From NCBI GenBank assembly GCA_030141605.1, contig JAQGDQ010000008.1, positions 951,501 through 1,015,500 on the forward strand: a DNA stretch of 64,000 nt. Reading direction: 5' to 3'. Every line of letters starts with the position of its first letter. Position 1 is the stretch's first letter. The notes under the pieces were generated by a model that was not told where the DNA came from, made no database searches, and worked only from the letters and a program-made list of their open reading frames with translations. The translations under genes were made by a program, and so were the position numbers. Of this stretch, positions 28,101-35,150 are shown piece after piece. This DNA comes from Tubiluchus corallicola. Lineage: Eukaryota > Priapulida > Priapulimorpha > Priapulimorphida > Tubiluchidae.

Positions 28101-31100
28101 GAGAATGTGAATTACTATAATATACAAACATCAAAGCTGTCATTATCTCGAGCCTTGCTATACTCGGGCAATGTCAAGTTTTGGAACCGCCTCAGCAATG
28201 GCATTAGAGGTGCACTCATTCCCTGCGCCACTACACGATTGTCAATTTCACATTTCCCGCTCTCCCACAGGTGGACGAGTAACAGTACAGCTTCCAGAAT
28301 GTAATGCAACTTGCCATATTGCACTGCCAATTCCAATAGTATAGCCAGCGAAGTATGTTGCTCTGTTACTGGAACCACAATCCCGCTAGCCATTCCGCTG
28401 CTATCGTCACTAGCAAAACAATTATTTGTCTGTTAGTATATTGAAAGCACACCCACAAGCGTGCATGCAACTGCGCACAAACACATTAAGGTTCAACATT
28501 TTGAATTCAAATCAAATTCAATCGGTACTTCGGGAAATTGATGTTCTCGCATTAAACGTGGCAAGCTAAATATTTAGCAATATTTTGGTAAAAAAGCTTG
28601 GCAAAAGTCTCAACATTTCAAAATTTATTGATGCTTATAAACTGACAAACTTGAATGGAATTATCCACTGCATTTAAATTCTTAGTTATAATATTCTCTT
28701 TGGTTAAGTAACTCAATAAAACTCAGTTTTATTAATATTAGAAGTTATAAGGAATCAAGAGCATTGAAACTAAAACAGAATTCGAATTGAATGTACAAAG
28801 AGGAGCCTTAAAACACACATTACTGTCACATGCATATGATTAATTTTCAAGTCTTATTACCACTGTAAATGTAAATATACATAAAAAATAATAACAGTGC
28901 TTTGACTCCAGGTTTCAGATCTAGAGCACCTAATGTCTCAAGCAACTACATGTAATTACTACATCACCATGATTAGAGTTATTTATTCTAATACTATCTT
29001 CAATTGCTAAGGAGCAGCCTTACACCTATATACAAATGTATTTGGCTTTACACCTCTTGATACTCAACCTATGCTCAAGCTTGCCTATCGCAGAATGCAT
29101 TTTTCTTTCATAGAACCAACTGAATTTAACAGAAGCCAAGTCAACCAGTAAGCCAAAACACTCGAAATCTGGTGCATGACAAAATGAGCTAACTAAACCG
29201 AGCCGAATCTAATAAATAAGTCTACAGATTGCTTAAAATCATAAGTACAATGTACAAAATATAAGTATTGTGAACACACACAGTAGTTAACCATCAAATA
29301 CAAATACAGATAGCCACAAGGACATAAGCATGTGCTTCAGACTTTTTAAAGGCACTTTTTTCAGTTACAAACAAAGATAAGAGTGTTTCTTATGAAACAT
29401 GAAATTACTGAAAACATCGCTCAGAGGAATACAATATTCACAAGTTAACGTGGCATAGGTGTTGGAGTTCTAGTATAGTAGGTGGCTTTGTGATGAAGTG
29501 TGTAAAAGAGCAACACATAACATGACCATAACTTATAAAAGCAAACAAAAGTTTCTATGTTCCTTGTCAGCATTAAAATCAAACCATTAATGAGATACTT
29601 ACCCCATTACAACACCGCGCAAAAATTTAGAAGCACGTCTGACGACTTCCAGCCACACAGGAGATACAGCATTTTCGTCGAATAATGTCGCCTCGGGAAG
29701 CGTACGGAGTGCATCCAATGATTCCGTAAGCAGTTCATTGCACAGATCGGTATCTTCACCAGATCTCCAAGCTCGACGCAGGAAAGCAAACGCAAAACTG
29801 AGAGCCGCCCGAGAACCTACTCTAGCTAGACTCAGAGTTGCTGCTTCTATTGGATGTTGTTGCCTATAAACAAAGAATGCGTTACATATTACTGACAAAC
29901 AAGCCTTATCCAGAGGAATTATAAATCCACCCAGCAGTCGCCCAGGACTTGACTGTAGGAACTGCGTAGAAAGAGTATTGAGCCAGGTGGCCACCTAGAC
30001 AGTCACTGGCGAGACTCAGTGTTGGTTGCTTTGGATGGAGCACACAAACTATCACTGACAGTTACGGGATCCAATGGCTTTATGTCTCCTCTGTGTGGTA
30101 ATTAGTGATGTTCTCTTATCAAGCTATATTACATGAATGTGTTTTAGAAAGTAAAAAAAAAACTATGTATATGTTTACAGTTAGTATAACAAATTAAAAA
30201 GCTAATCTACATACATGTTTAGAGCTAGTATAACACATACTACCGCCTTTAAAATTTGAAAACCTCCCACGCATTAGCATTTTTCTGATATTAGAATAAC
30301 CACACTAAATGACAATACTTCTTTGAAGCTCTAGTATTTGCATCATCCAGCAGTTTCTTCCTTGTAGGCGATCTTGTTTCAGACGGCGACTGTCGTGAGA
30401 GTGCCAAGAAATAACGATGAAGTATAACTAATCTCTGTTTTAATCGCTGCAATGACAGGGTGCTGCTAGCGGCTTCCTTAGACAATAATCTCTGTTCGCT
30501 AATTAGTGACTGCAAACATTCTGATATCTTGTTATGATCTGAAAAGAACAACATGTAAGAAAACATGACAAACAAAAAATTAACAGGCATTTTGTCTGTA
30601 AAATTATAACTGAGTCATAATGATAAAAATATAAGCAAAAGTTTCACCAGCTTAGTATAGAGAAAATCATAATTCAGTTAGAAACAGTCAGCAACAGAAG
30701 CAGTTTTTCCAGTTGCTGTCTAGACTTGATGCTGCTTTCTTATTTAAGTGCCTACCATGCCTGCTCAGCAATTCCAAGGTTTATCCAAACTAATAGCTGA
30801 TGCAAGTGACATAACTTAACAACAGCACAATTCTACAGATGCACCAATTTTAGACCATCTTTTACAACTAAAAAGTAGCACTTTCCGTGTCTTAATTGCA
30901 ACACTAAAACAATGCTATTCCTCACCTGTCTATTAACAATTTTTAAATATATTCGACACTCCATAGAGCAGACTAAATTTTAATGGTGAGATTGGAACCC
31001 GACTCTTTATCAAGGCAGTGCCTCTAACAATGCCTCTAACAAAAGCCACTGAAACAACGGCTGTATCTTAATGGTGTTCGTCTCCTCCGCCTATGTGAGG

Positions 31101-33123
31101 AACACAGCTAGAATCAGTGTAGGAATGAAACTGCCCACAGGAAGTATCACACTGGTTCATTAATTCACCAGCCTCAGTTAAAAACTCATTCTTATGTTCA
31201 ATAACTCCTAAATTTATGTAATAAATTTAAGTTTAACATAAAACTTCTAAGAAGAACACAAAATCACCTGGTTGCTCTCCCCAAGTCCATGACTCAATCA
31301 GCTGTTTAGACAGTAATTGCTGTTTCCCATCTTCCTCTTGTTCTTTCTCGGCTTTGTCCAGCTTCTGACAAGATGCACAATTGCAGCCGTTGTTGGGGCC
31401 GCAGACACCATTGCAACATAAGCAATTTAGAATTGCTGTGCCACAATAATACTTGCCAGTTTCTCCTGTTAAGATGCAAATCAATGTTTTATTGTTTTAG
31501 TCAACAATGTTCCTGTAAGATGCGCGTATAATTTTCTGCTTCACATATAATATTGTTTGTTTAATACAAGTTTTACTGAAGGTTTTTACACCAAACACTA
31601 TACAATAGCAGCAAAAACAAAAGATTACATTATACAGCACGTAAAAATAAAGCCTGGTCTCACACGGGAGTGAAACACAAAAAGATAGTGACATGCAACA
31701 ACCATTAGTAAAGAAAGGGTAATAAAGCAGGTATTTTTAATTACTTCTATTAAAGCTGTTTGGCGTGCAGAGGCTGCTTTTCCACCAAAGGGAAAGAATT
31801 CTATATTTCAAACACAATAGAAGGTTACAAAAAGTGCCTGCAATTTGTCGGCCCAATTAGTTACCGACAGAAGACACCACCAAGACAGTGACTGGTAAAA
31901 AGCTGAAAAACATCCAGACAAACCTGCAGAAATTGGTTCAAAAACAGTGCAAAGTACAGAAGCATATATTATAAGAACATAACAGCTGGCAGTGAAAAGA
32001 TTAATAGAATATGTTTTATGAATAGAAAACCTGTAATATTTAGATTAAATTAATCAGCCAGTTTGTCAGTTTTATAGGCAAATTACTGGTCACTGGTACA
32101 AATATGCACAATGATGTAACAATTAAAATTATTATATATTTTACAAATTGTTTGGTGACATCTAGTATCATTATAAAAAGCACAAACATAGATGAGAACA
32201 TTCTACCATGAAATTTTGTTGGGAACTGACATAACTGAGCATTTACATAAAGCACTCATTCGGACGCAACATCTATGTTGGTTTGTCAGTTAGTTTGTAT
32301 ACCTCTACCTAACAGTTCCAGAAATAGGCTTCTAATTTTTGCATCAGCTATCACCTTGTCGGTTTTTATCTGTTATATTAATTACAAATAGGAGAATAAA
32401 AAAGCTTGAAAATTACAAAACAATATCAGGAATGTACGGCAAGTTGTCAAGATGTTGACCCTGGACAAGTGCAAAAATGGTCCTGCGCTTAGATTTTCAC
32501 AAAGCGACATCAGCACCTATGCCACTTGTGACTCTGCAGTTTACAAGCAAGCACACATGCAGCGAACACAAGATTAACTAAGGTAGAGTTACCGAGATCA
32601 AGACCTTAAACAATCAGTTTCAGATGCTAAAAAAAGCTCTACAGAAATTTTCAGTTTTTTGTAACAGGCTCTCAAGTATGTCTAACATAAGCAACAAATT
32701 TTGTCAGTAAGTATAGAAAAGAAAATACAATATAGATCACCCTTTTTAGCAGGAAATCCAGCATTGTTAAGAACAATGTAATCGGCACTAACAGCAATTT
32801 CACCATCTTTAACTAATTCATTCCACAACTGACAATGTCCGTCTCTCCTAAATGCAACCTGCAATAAATTCTTTACTCAGTAAAAAAAACCAGTAGAGCT
32901 AAAAGATTGATACATTGCCAAGAAAAAGAACTTATATCAGAACAATGCCATGTGCTAAAGCTTGTTATGGTCAGTGCTACTAGTTAAAAATTAAACAATA
33001 ATTATTAACGACATAAGTCCAATAACAGCAAAGCTTAAGTACCTGGATGTCAGCTTTAATCCATTTGTCATCCAAGCGACCCTGAGGACGCAGCGTTGTA
33101 CTTGGCATCCAAACATTTGCCAT
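966..33123 (-). CDS. HERC2: HERC2-type giant E3 ubiquitin ligase, N-terminal 27 coding exons (partial gene)
   Basis: HERC2 is a HECT-class E3 ligase of about 4,800 residues that acts in DNA-damage signalling, centrosome integrity and protein turnover. Twenty-seven exons read on the minus strand join in consistent phase into 1,541 codons that run nearly collinear with human HERC2 residues 1 to about 1,500. Visible in order are an N-terminal block (1-67), a Cys-rich insert (74-99), a conserved helical block (133-439), the first RCC1-like propeller (about 480-790), a conserved linker (790-1209), a cytochrome-b5-like domain (about 1225-1271), and a weakly conserved stretch ending in a His-rich insert (1502-1519). 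The start is ATG at 33,123; Met6 aligns with the human first Met and is an alternative. Later propellers and the HECT domain lie beyond base 1. Family assignment is certain; individual exon borders are hand-placed. Confidence 0.96.
1032..1088 (-). repeat. CAT/CAC trinucleotide repeat encoding poly-His in HERC2
   Basis: On the plus strand this reads as runs of ATG/GTG triplets interrupted by GGC. It is the DNA source of the His-rich insert in HERC2 exon 27. It is in frame, so length changes would alter only the number of histidines. Confidence 0.9.
1386..1486 (-). CDS. HERC2: HERC2 coding exon 26
   Basis: Codes residues 1443-1476. [20 protein letters not shown] and [14 protein letters not shown] match human VKDFLCQIERYCRQCHLTTP and IMFPPEHPVEEVGR. 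It follows the 4.2-kb intron, the longest in this part of the gene. The exon ends in phase 2. Confidence 0.9.
1487..5685. other. Long HERC2 intron (between exons 25 and 26)
   Basis: This 4.2-kb AT-rich intron has no convincing coding segment. It holds a copy of the dispersed repeat family listed separately (about 3,280-3,890). It also has two TGATCGG-rich stretches at about 1,800-1,890 and 2,265-2,375, each followed by CATCATTAAA, that may be remnants of one element. The remainder shows nothing recognisable. Confidence 0.6.
3280..3890 (-). repeat. Dispersed repeat family A, copy 1 (inverted)
   Basis: The reverse complement follows the plus strand at about 34,303-34,936 block by block. Shared blocks include ACTTACATAAAGCTTRAAAA, TTTAGATAACACTG, CTAACTAAGTAAAATTTTAA, AGTTACATAAGTCTTTCC and CCTTTTAACGCGAGTAC. 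Divergence looks like roughly a fifth to a quarter of positions by eye. No coding capacity or clear terminal repeat was seen, so the class is unknown. Confidence 0.8.
5686..5843 (-). CDS. HERC2: HERC2 coding exon 25
   Basis: Codes residues 1390-1442. The first half is Pro/Glu-rich. [18 protein letters not shown] corresponds to the human segment QAFLQAIADNNIQDHN. The donor is a strong GTAAGT at 5,685. The open frame runs through the intron on the acceptor side, so the Met at 5,994 is not a start. Confidence 0.82.
6176..6329 (-). CDS. HERC2: HERC2 coding exon 24
   Basis: Codes residues 1339-1390. [18 protein letters not shown] matches human EIECAKWLQSSIFSGGLQ; the remainder ([19 protein letters not shown]) is an unconserved linker. 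The acceptor after TTCAG at 6,330 keeps phase 0; the donor GTAAGC at 6,175 leaves phase 1. Confidence 0.82.
7334..7536 (-). CDS. HERC2: HERC2 coding exon 23
   Basis: Codes residues 1271-1338. [14 protein letters not shown] and [20 protein letters not shown] match human CVGQYLEPDQEIV and [20 protein letters not shown]. The donor is GTATTT, phase 0 out. Confidence 0.9.
8150..8335 (-). CDS. HERC2: HERC2 coding exon 22, cytochrome-b5-like domain
   Basis: Codes residues 1209-1271. [20 protein letters not shown] then DVQEF is the cytochrome-b5 fold signature and matches human DLENHNKDGGFWTVIDGKVY. The HPGG heme-ligand loop of true cytochrome b5 is replaced by QQAKCDKD, so heme binding is unlikely, as in the human protein. 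Phase 1 on both sides. Confidence 0.92.
8646..8760 (+). mobile_element. tRNA-like SINE remnant
   Basis: Starts GTTCAGTATCTTATCTTAGA, then GCCTTGTCAGATTCCAGTCC, a degenerate tRNA layout (D-arm, anticodon-arm and T-arm-like blocks). The same block order appears at 43,226-43,292 and on the minus strand at 30,984-31,068. Internal Pol III boxes are degraded. Probably a tRNA-derived SINE in a HERC2 intron. Confidence 0.4.
9036..9221 (-). CDS. HERC2: HERC2 coding exon 21
   Basis: Codes residues 1147-1209. [16 protein letters not shown] and [20 protein letters not shown] match human VLLPELVVSIVLLLSK and FNHLAPGKERDDHEELAWPG. The GTGTGT donor at 9,035 is chosen because only it keeps the frame into exon 22. 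Confidence 0.88.
9791..9946 (-). CDS. HERC2: HERC2 coding exon 20
   Basis: Codes residues 1095-1147. [20 protein letters not shown] and [17 protein letters not shown] match human GSLLKKYTALLCTHIGDILP and VAASIASTSWRHFAEVA. The exon has no methionine. Phase 1 on both sides. Confidence 0.87.
10769..10947 (-). CDS. HERC2: HERC2 coding exon 19
   Basis: Codes residues 1035-1095. [19 protein letters not shown] matches human LDLLLRFQRLLISKLYPGE. The preceding [11 protein letters not shown] segment matches NIASQTVARLK. The donor is GTTTGT, phase 1 out. Confidence 0.87.
11466..11946. mobile_element. TIR element (MITE), Tc1/mariner-pogo type
   Basis: Ends are imperfect inverted repeats: left CAGTGATACCTCGAGATACG, right (reverse complement) CAGTGGAACCTCGACTTACG. 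TA precedes the left end; the right flank is AG, so the second half of a TA duplication is lost or mutated. Subterminal TTCGTATxxxGAATTTTTCGTA motifs recur inside. There is a long C run near 11,577-11,587. No transposase was seen. Confidence 0.75.
12154..12311 (-). CDS. HERC2: HERC2 coding exon 18
   Basis: Codes residues 983-1035, a Glu/Ala-rich probable coiled coil ending [12 protein letters not shown] (human LPLVQLIQQLLR). The donor GTGAGT at 12,153 leaves phase 2. Confidence 0.88.
12565..12882 (+). pseudogene. Coding-like fragment antisense in HERC2 intron 17
   Basis: A plus-strand frame runs open from 12,565 to 12,792, meets one TAA at 12,793-12,795, and then stays open to a TGA at 12,880-12,882. 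Its composition is protein-like: Lys/Glu-rich, with [37 protein letters not shown] and, after the stop, [20 protein letters not shown]. The first Met is at 12,625, which would give 56 residues. A possible splice acceptor (TCTCACAG) precedes it. I do not recognise the family. It may be a decayed transposon or processed-gene fragment, or chance. Confidence 0.35.
13175..13317 (-). CDS. HERC2: HERC2 coding exon 17
   Basis: Codes residues 935-982. [20 protein letters not shown] and [14 protein letters not shown] match human [20 protein letters not shown] and AAITAEIQDIEAKK. Acceptor at 13,319-13,318, donor GTATTG, phase 0 out. Confidence 0.9.
13955..14189 (-). CDS. HERC2: HERC2 coding exon 16
   Basis: Codes residues 857-935. 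[20 protein letters not shown] and [20 protein letters not shown] are almost identical to human HERC2. The donor GTATGT at 13,954 leaves phase 1, completed by the GT that opens exon 17. Confidence 0.93.
14309..14372 (+). mobile_element. tRNA(Leu/Ser)-like SINE head remnant
   Basis: TAGCCGAGCGGTC is a good Pol III box A of the tRNA-Leu/Ser type. A degraded box B-like GGCTCTTGACTGCC follows about 35 bases later. It does not fold as an intact tRNA. Likely the head of an old tRNA-derived SINE inside a HERC2 intron. Confidence 0.4.
14903..15103 (-). CDS. HERC2: HERC2 coding exon 15
   Basis: Codes residues 790-856. [17 protein letters not shown] and [20 protein letters not shown] match human RVPFVVDICSMTFEQLD and [20 protein letters not shown]. 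It begins the conserved linker after the propeller. Phase 0 on both sides; the open frame continues a little into the intron. Confidence 0.92.
15104..16510. other. HERC2 intron between exons 14 and 15
   Basis: 1.4 kb of AT-rich intron with a CATCATCACC-like low-complexity stretch at about 15,290-15,370. Nothing else is recognised. Confidence 0.5.
16511..16645 (-). CDS. HERC2: HERC2 coding exon 14, last blade of first propeller
   Basis: Codes residues 745-789: [15 protein letters not shown] and [12 protein letters not shown], matching human SEVHSWGSNDQCQHF and KHIVGIACGPAQ. It is 45 whole codons, phase 0 on both sides, and closes the first RCC1-like domain. Confidence 0.88.
17247..17385 (-). 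CDS. HERC2: HERC2 coding exon 13, RCC1 repeat
   Basis: Codes residues 698-744. [20 protein letters not shown] is one residue from human HERC2, then [20 protein letters not shown]. The donor is GTAAAT and the exon ends in phase 0. Confidence 0.91.
17386..19599. other. HERC2 intron between exons 12 and 13
   Basis: 2.2 kb of AT-rich intron. A poly-T tract lies near 19,201. No coding or structural feature stood out. Confidence 0.5.
19600..19771 (-). CDS. HERC2: HERC2 coding exon 12, RCC1 repeat
   Basis: Codes residues 641-698. [20 protein letters not shown] and [16 protein letters not shown] match human [20 protein letters not shown] and LDVVKVRCGSQFSIAL. The donor is GTGTGT at 19,599, in phase 2; it splits the Trp codon of the next WGKG motif. 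Confidence 0.92.
20020..20440. repeat. Diverged tandem repeat of about 150 bp, about 3 units
   Basis: Units begin near 20,020, 20,165 and 20,312. Each has a T-run followed by a TTTGAAxCAA-like block, then CTAGCTxxCC or ATCAGCTTGATTGG, AAATTTCAA, and an AATTAATTAA-rich end. The units are well diverged, so the array is old. It sits in the HERC2 intron between exons 11 and 12. Confidence 0.6.
20839..20952 (-). CDS. HERC2: HERC2 coding exon 11, RCC1 repeat
   Basis: Codes residues 603-641, including [19 protein letters not shown] against human [19 protein letters not shown]. It is a 114-nt exon with phase 1 on both sides and no methionine, so a Met-initiated ORF scan misses it. Confidence 0.88.
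21391..21566. repeat. 60-bp tandem repeat, 2.9 units
   Basis: Units at 21,391-21,450 and 21,451-21,510 differ at a single base. The third, from 21,511, is partial and diverges after ACTGAGACA. Each starts CACTATTTTACACTGAGACA. The array lies in the intron between HERC2 exons 10 and 11. The short reading frame across it (21,364-21,609, minus) is an artefact of the repeat. Confidence 0.9.
21857..21999 (-). CDS. HERC2: HERC2 coding exon 10, RCC1 repeat
   Basis: Codes residues 555-603. [19 protein letters not shown] is nearly identical to human [19 protein letters not shown] and is a canonical RCC1 blade. Acceptor at 22,001-22,000, donor GTAAGA at 21,856, phase 1 out. Confidence 0.9.
22737..22885 (-). 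CDS. HERC2: HERC2 coding exon 9, RCC1 repeat
   Basis: Codes residues 506-555. [20 protein letters not shown] is followed by the blade motif [12 protein letters not shown]. Human has APQLVQGLASRNIVKIAAH and TGEVYSWGCGDG. The donor GTAATT at 22,736 leaves phase 2. The preceding intron (22,886-26,103) is the second longest in the gene. Confidence 0.86.
22886..26103. other. Long HERC2 intron between exons 8 and 9
   Basis: A 3.2-kb intron. The 23,150-25,860 part has a slightly different texture, with more GC-containing segments such as 25,060-25,330 and 25,500-25,640, and looks like old unclassified repeat sequence. I recognise no protein domain in its small open frames. Confidence 0.45.
26104..26301 (-). 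CDS. HERC2: HERC2 coding exon 8, start of first RCC1-like propeller
   Basis: Codes residues 440-505. VLWWGALIW corresponds to human [29 protein letters not shown] corresponds to QIACAEKRFLILSRNGRVY and marks the entry to the first propeller blade. The donor GTGAGT at 26,103 is close to consensus. Phase 0 on both sides. Confidence 0.88.
26752..26910 (-). CDS. HERC2: HERC2 coding exon 7
   Basis: Codes residues 387-439. [18 protein letters not shown] and [20 protein letters not shown] match human SPNESFLRYLTLPQDNEL and IDLRQTAVVVMAHLDRLATP. It is 53 whole codons, phase 0 on both sides. Confidence 0.88.
27655..28065 (+). repeat. Dispersed repeat family A, copy 2
   Basis: The most diverged of three copies, in the same orientation as 34,303-34,936. 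Shared blocks include AAGATTAGTAATATGTTTTT, ATTACATAAGTCTTTC, CTCAGTAATATACATTTG and TTTTCTTCACCT. It lies in the intron between HERC2 exons 6 and 7. Confidence 0.65.
28130..28409 (-). CDS. HERC2: HERC2 coding exon 6
   Basis: Codes residues 293-386: [16 protein letters not shown], then [15 protein letters not shown], then [12 protein letters not shown], all matching human HERC2. The better-looking donor GTATAG at 28,163 would break the frame with exon 7. The weaker GTTTGT at 28,129 keeps phase 0. It also gives exactly the human spacing of 22 residues between RFQ and the next Ser-Pro. The 3' border is therefore supported but not certain. Confidence 0.8.
28410..29602. other. HERC2 intron between exons 5 and 6
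   Basis: 1.2 kb of AT-rich sequence. No gene, RNA or recognisable repeat was seen. Confidence 0.5.
29603..29863 (-). CDS. HERC2: HERC2 coding exon 5
   Basis: Codes residues 206-293 and is one of the most conserved exons in the window. [20 protein letters not shown] is identical to human HERC2, followed by [10 protein letters not shown] and [16 protein letters not shown]. The donor is a strong GTAAGT at 29,602. The open frame continues upstream of the acceptor into the intron, so the apparent Met start at 29,994 is not a gene start. Confidence 0.93.
30319..30538 (-). CDS. HERC2: HERC2 coding exon 4
   Basis: Codes residues 133-206. [19 protein letters not shown] matches human [18 protein letters not shown], part of the conserved N-terminal helical block. 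The second half is basic and Ser/Thr-rich ([12 protein letters not shown]). The donor after AAGAA leaves phase 2. Confidence 0.9.
30984..31068 (-). mobile_element. tRNA-like SINE head
   Basis: On the minus strand: TTTCAGTGGCTTTTGTTAGA, then a 12-bp near-duplication (TTAGAGGCATTG/TTAGAGGCACTG), then CCTTGATAAAGAG and a good box B-like GGGTTCCAATCTC. The layout matches the copy at 43,226-43,292. The acceptor stem does not pair, so this is not a working tRNA gene. Confidence 0.45.
31268..31465 (-). CDS. HERC2: HERC2 coding exon 3, with Cys8-rich insert
   Basis: Codes residues 67-133. It opens with a Cys-rich stretch whose cysteines fall at residues 74, 81, 83, 84, 88, 94, 96 and 99, around a CGPNNGC core. 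It continues through a charged Glu/Lys/Gln helix and closes with ESWTWGEQP, matching human DSWVWGKQP. As I remember it, the human protein has an acidic, Cys-free linker here. The cysteine spacing suggests a zinc-binding module, which is inference. Phases are 1 in and 1 out. Confidence 0.85.
31466..32740. other. HERC2 intron between exons 2 and 3
   Basis: 1.3 kb of AT-rich intron with nothing recognisable. Confidence 0.5.
32741..32858 (-). CDS. HERC2: HERC2 coding exon 2
   Basis: Codes residues 28-67, [20 protein letters not shown] and onward, matching human LAFTRDGLCGLWNEMVKDGE. The acceptor AG is at 32,860-32,859 and the donor GT at 32,740-32,739, in phase 1. The end of the exon departs from the mammalian protein. 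Confidence 0.88.
33043..33123 (-). CDS. HERC2: HERC2 coding exon 1
   Basis: Codes residues 1-27, ending [12 protein letters not shown], which matches human RLDSKWLKTDIQ. It opens with ATG at 33,121-33,123 and ends with a GT donor at 33,042-33,041 in phase 0. It is too short for an ordinary ORF scan. An upstream non-coding exon is likely but was not identified. Confidence 0.85.
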
Positions 33124-34039
33124 TAGAGATTTAACATCATTGCTTTATAATATCTGTAATTGAATGGCATTCTCATTATAATAATTTTAATAGAGGATCA
33201 CAGCTCCACTTGATTGCTTAAATAGTTTTTGGGCTAATCCTTGTAACATTTTCACCCCATGAAAACTTAGCTTTGCTTATTTTTTTACTACTTATTCCGA
33301 GTTTCCTCAACAGTTACTAGTGTAGTGGTTATGAATAGTGAACTCAGATAAATATATACGAAAGGCAATTCCAGTTGGATGTGTACAAATTTTAGCTTTT
33401 CAAACGTAGAAGTAAATCTATGCAATGCACTGGGTGAATACATTATCAACAGCACCAATGTCAGCACTTCAAAATATGACTGAAAAATTTGCAAGTGATA
33501 GAAACTTCCTATACTAGCATTAGCAACCATCTGGGTACACAAGGAAGTACAGCATTTCCCCAGGCAAATCAGGGTAGCTTGCACCAAATGTGTGACATTA
33601 TTAAAATAACCATACCTTAAATTTCTGCAAATACAAGCCTAAATTTAATCATTTTCAGCAAATTTATGAAATAATTTATGGATGTTGGCCGTTGGGTGCC
33701 ACTTTCCACACTAGCCCATATTACTGCAGTTGTCCTTCATTCACTCATTTAAATTTTTAAAAATTCTGTGAATGTTTCTGCATGAATAAAAAATCTGAGC
33801 CTGTATTTCAGCTGTACTAGATGCTTGTTCATCTAGTTACCATCACGAAAACTTACTCAGCCAAGTCAGCATGCCAGTAAGTTTAAATGTTGCAACCTAA
33901 TTGTTTCTAATGCAGGATTTCTTTTGTTACAATTTTGTTACATATATATTAGTTTACCAGTCTATGTTTAATTCTTATTATAAATTGCACATGAATGCCC
34001 TGCTCATGCCACTAACTCTATCATAGTGTTACTAATTAT

Positions 34040-34178
34040 AGTTTTTATGAGTGAGAGGTGGAGGCTTGGTGACCGCTTGGTCTTTTTCCACCCCATCTCT
34101 CTTACTAATTATGTAATCCCATATTAACTTTTGTTACAGTTTTTTATGTATGAGGCAAAATAAATTCAATTCAATTCA
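34040..34178 (+). mobile_element. 3' tail of a truncated non-LTR retrotransposon
   Basis: Ends TGTATGAGGCAAAATAAA followed by (ATTCA)n: a polyadenylation-like signal with a short tandem tail, as CR1/L2-like elements have. No coding part is visible upstream. Confidence 0.45.
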
Positions 34179-34302
34179 ACTAAAAAAAGTATGTAGGCAT
34201 TTTTGGAGATTTCTTAAACTCATTCACTGAACAAGAGGTTAGGCGGTAAATGGCTCACCAGCCCATATACCGCACTTAAAGCACAAGAAAACCCTCGACT
34301 TA

Positions 34303-34936
34303 CATAAAGCTTGAAAAATTCGTCTTGAAATTTTCATACTGCCTTTTTTCATGCAGGGGTTGCGCCAGCAGTAACGCTTTTTTAAACTTTAAACTTAGAT
34401 TTAAACTTCCACGATGACTGTTTGGACGCAGCCATGTTAATTGTAAGTAGTTTGAAACAAGTTTAGATAACACTGTGTAAAGTTTGGAAAAATAATAAGA
34501 GCCTGCATAGCACACATGTTCCTAACTAAGTAAAATTTTAAATTACTGTATCTTGTCAATAAGATTAAAAATATGTTTTTGGTTAGTGAGGGGTGCACCC
34601 TGGAGGGTGAGCTAGTGACATATTATCCTTTGGCACGAGTTTTAAATTATTACTTCTAGTTACATAAGTCTTTCCGGCAAGCAAGCAAAATACTGAGTAA
34701 TATAGATTTGCATGGAAAGCTTTCTGGGACATAATTTAACATTGCAATTTTCTTCGCCTGATTTACGTTTGCATAGGTGAAGTCATGTAACGGCGACTTC
34801 GGAACAGTATTGCGGGAGATTTAAAATGAAAACAAACAAAATTCCTTTTAACGCGAGTACAACATATGCATAAAAATGCTGCAAAGTAATATAATTTTTT
34901 AATGCGCTTTTTCTGAAACCTACTTCAAGTACTCCT
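34303..34936 (+). repeat. Dispersed repeat family A, copy 3
   Basis: The best preserved copy for comparison. It runs from ACTTACATAAAGCTTGAAAA through CTAACTAAGTAAAATTTTAA and AGTTACATAAGTCTTTCC to CTTTTTCTGAAACCTACTTC. It lies in the HERC2-DCTD spacer. No open frame is conserved between copies. Confidence 0.8.
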
Positions 34937-35095
34937 TTTTTTGTCCTTTAAGAGAACCTGTCTCAAGTTGGTTTGATATTTGACATTTGATATTCATATT
35001 GAACGTAAAAACAACAGTAAAAGTGGTTTGATGTTCAAGATTCAGCATTGCCTCAAAGGCACTTCGCCTTACTAAAGAAAACCTTGCAACACCTC

Positions 35096-35150
35096 ACTTC
35101 ACTTCAGTTCAAGTTTATTTGTCTCATACACTTCAAATATAGAGATTTAA
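35096..35150 (-). mobile_element. 3' tail of a non-LTR retrotransposon (minus)
   Basis: The reverse complement contains TGTATGAGACAAATAAACTTGAAC. It is the same kind of AATAAA-bearing tail as at 34,178, in the opposite orientation. Confidence 0.4.

Noticed and set aside
28164-28164. Alternative donor GTATAG for HERC2 exon 6
   Set aside because: It leaves phase 2 and would put exon 7 out of frame. The later GTTTGT donor restores phase 0 and the human spacing.
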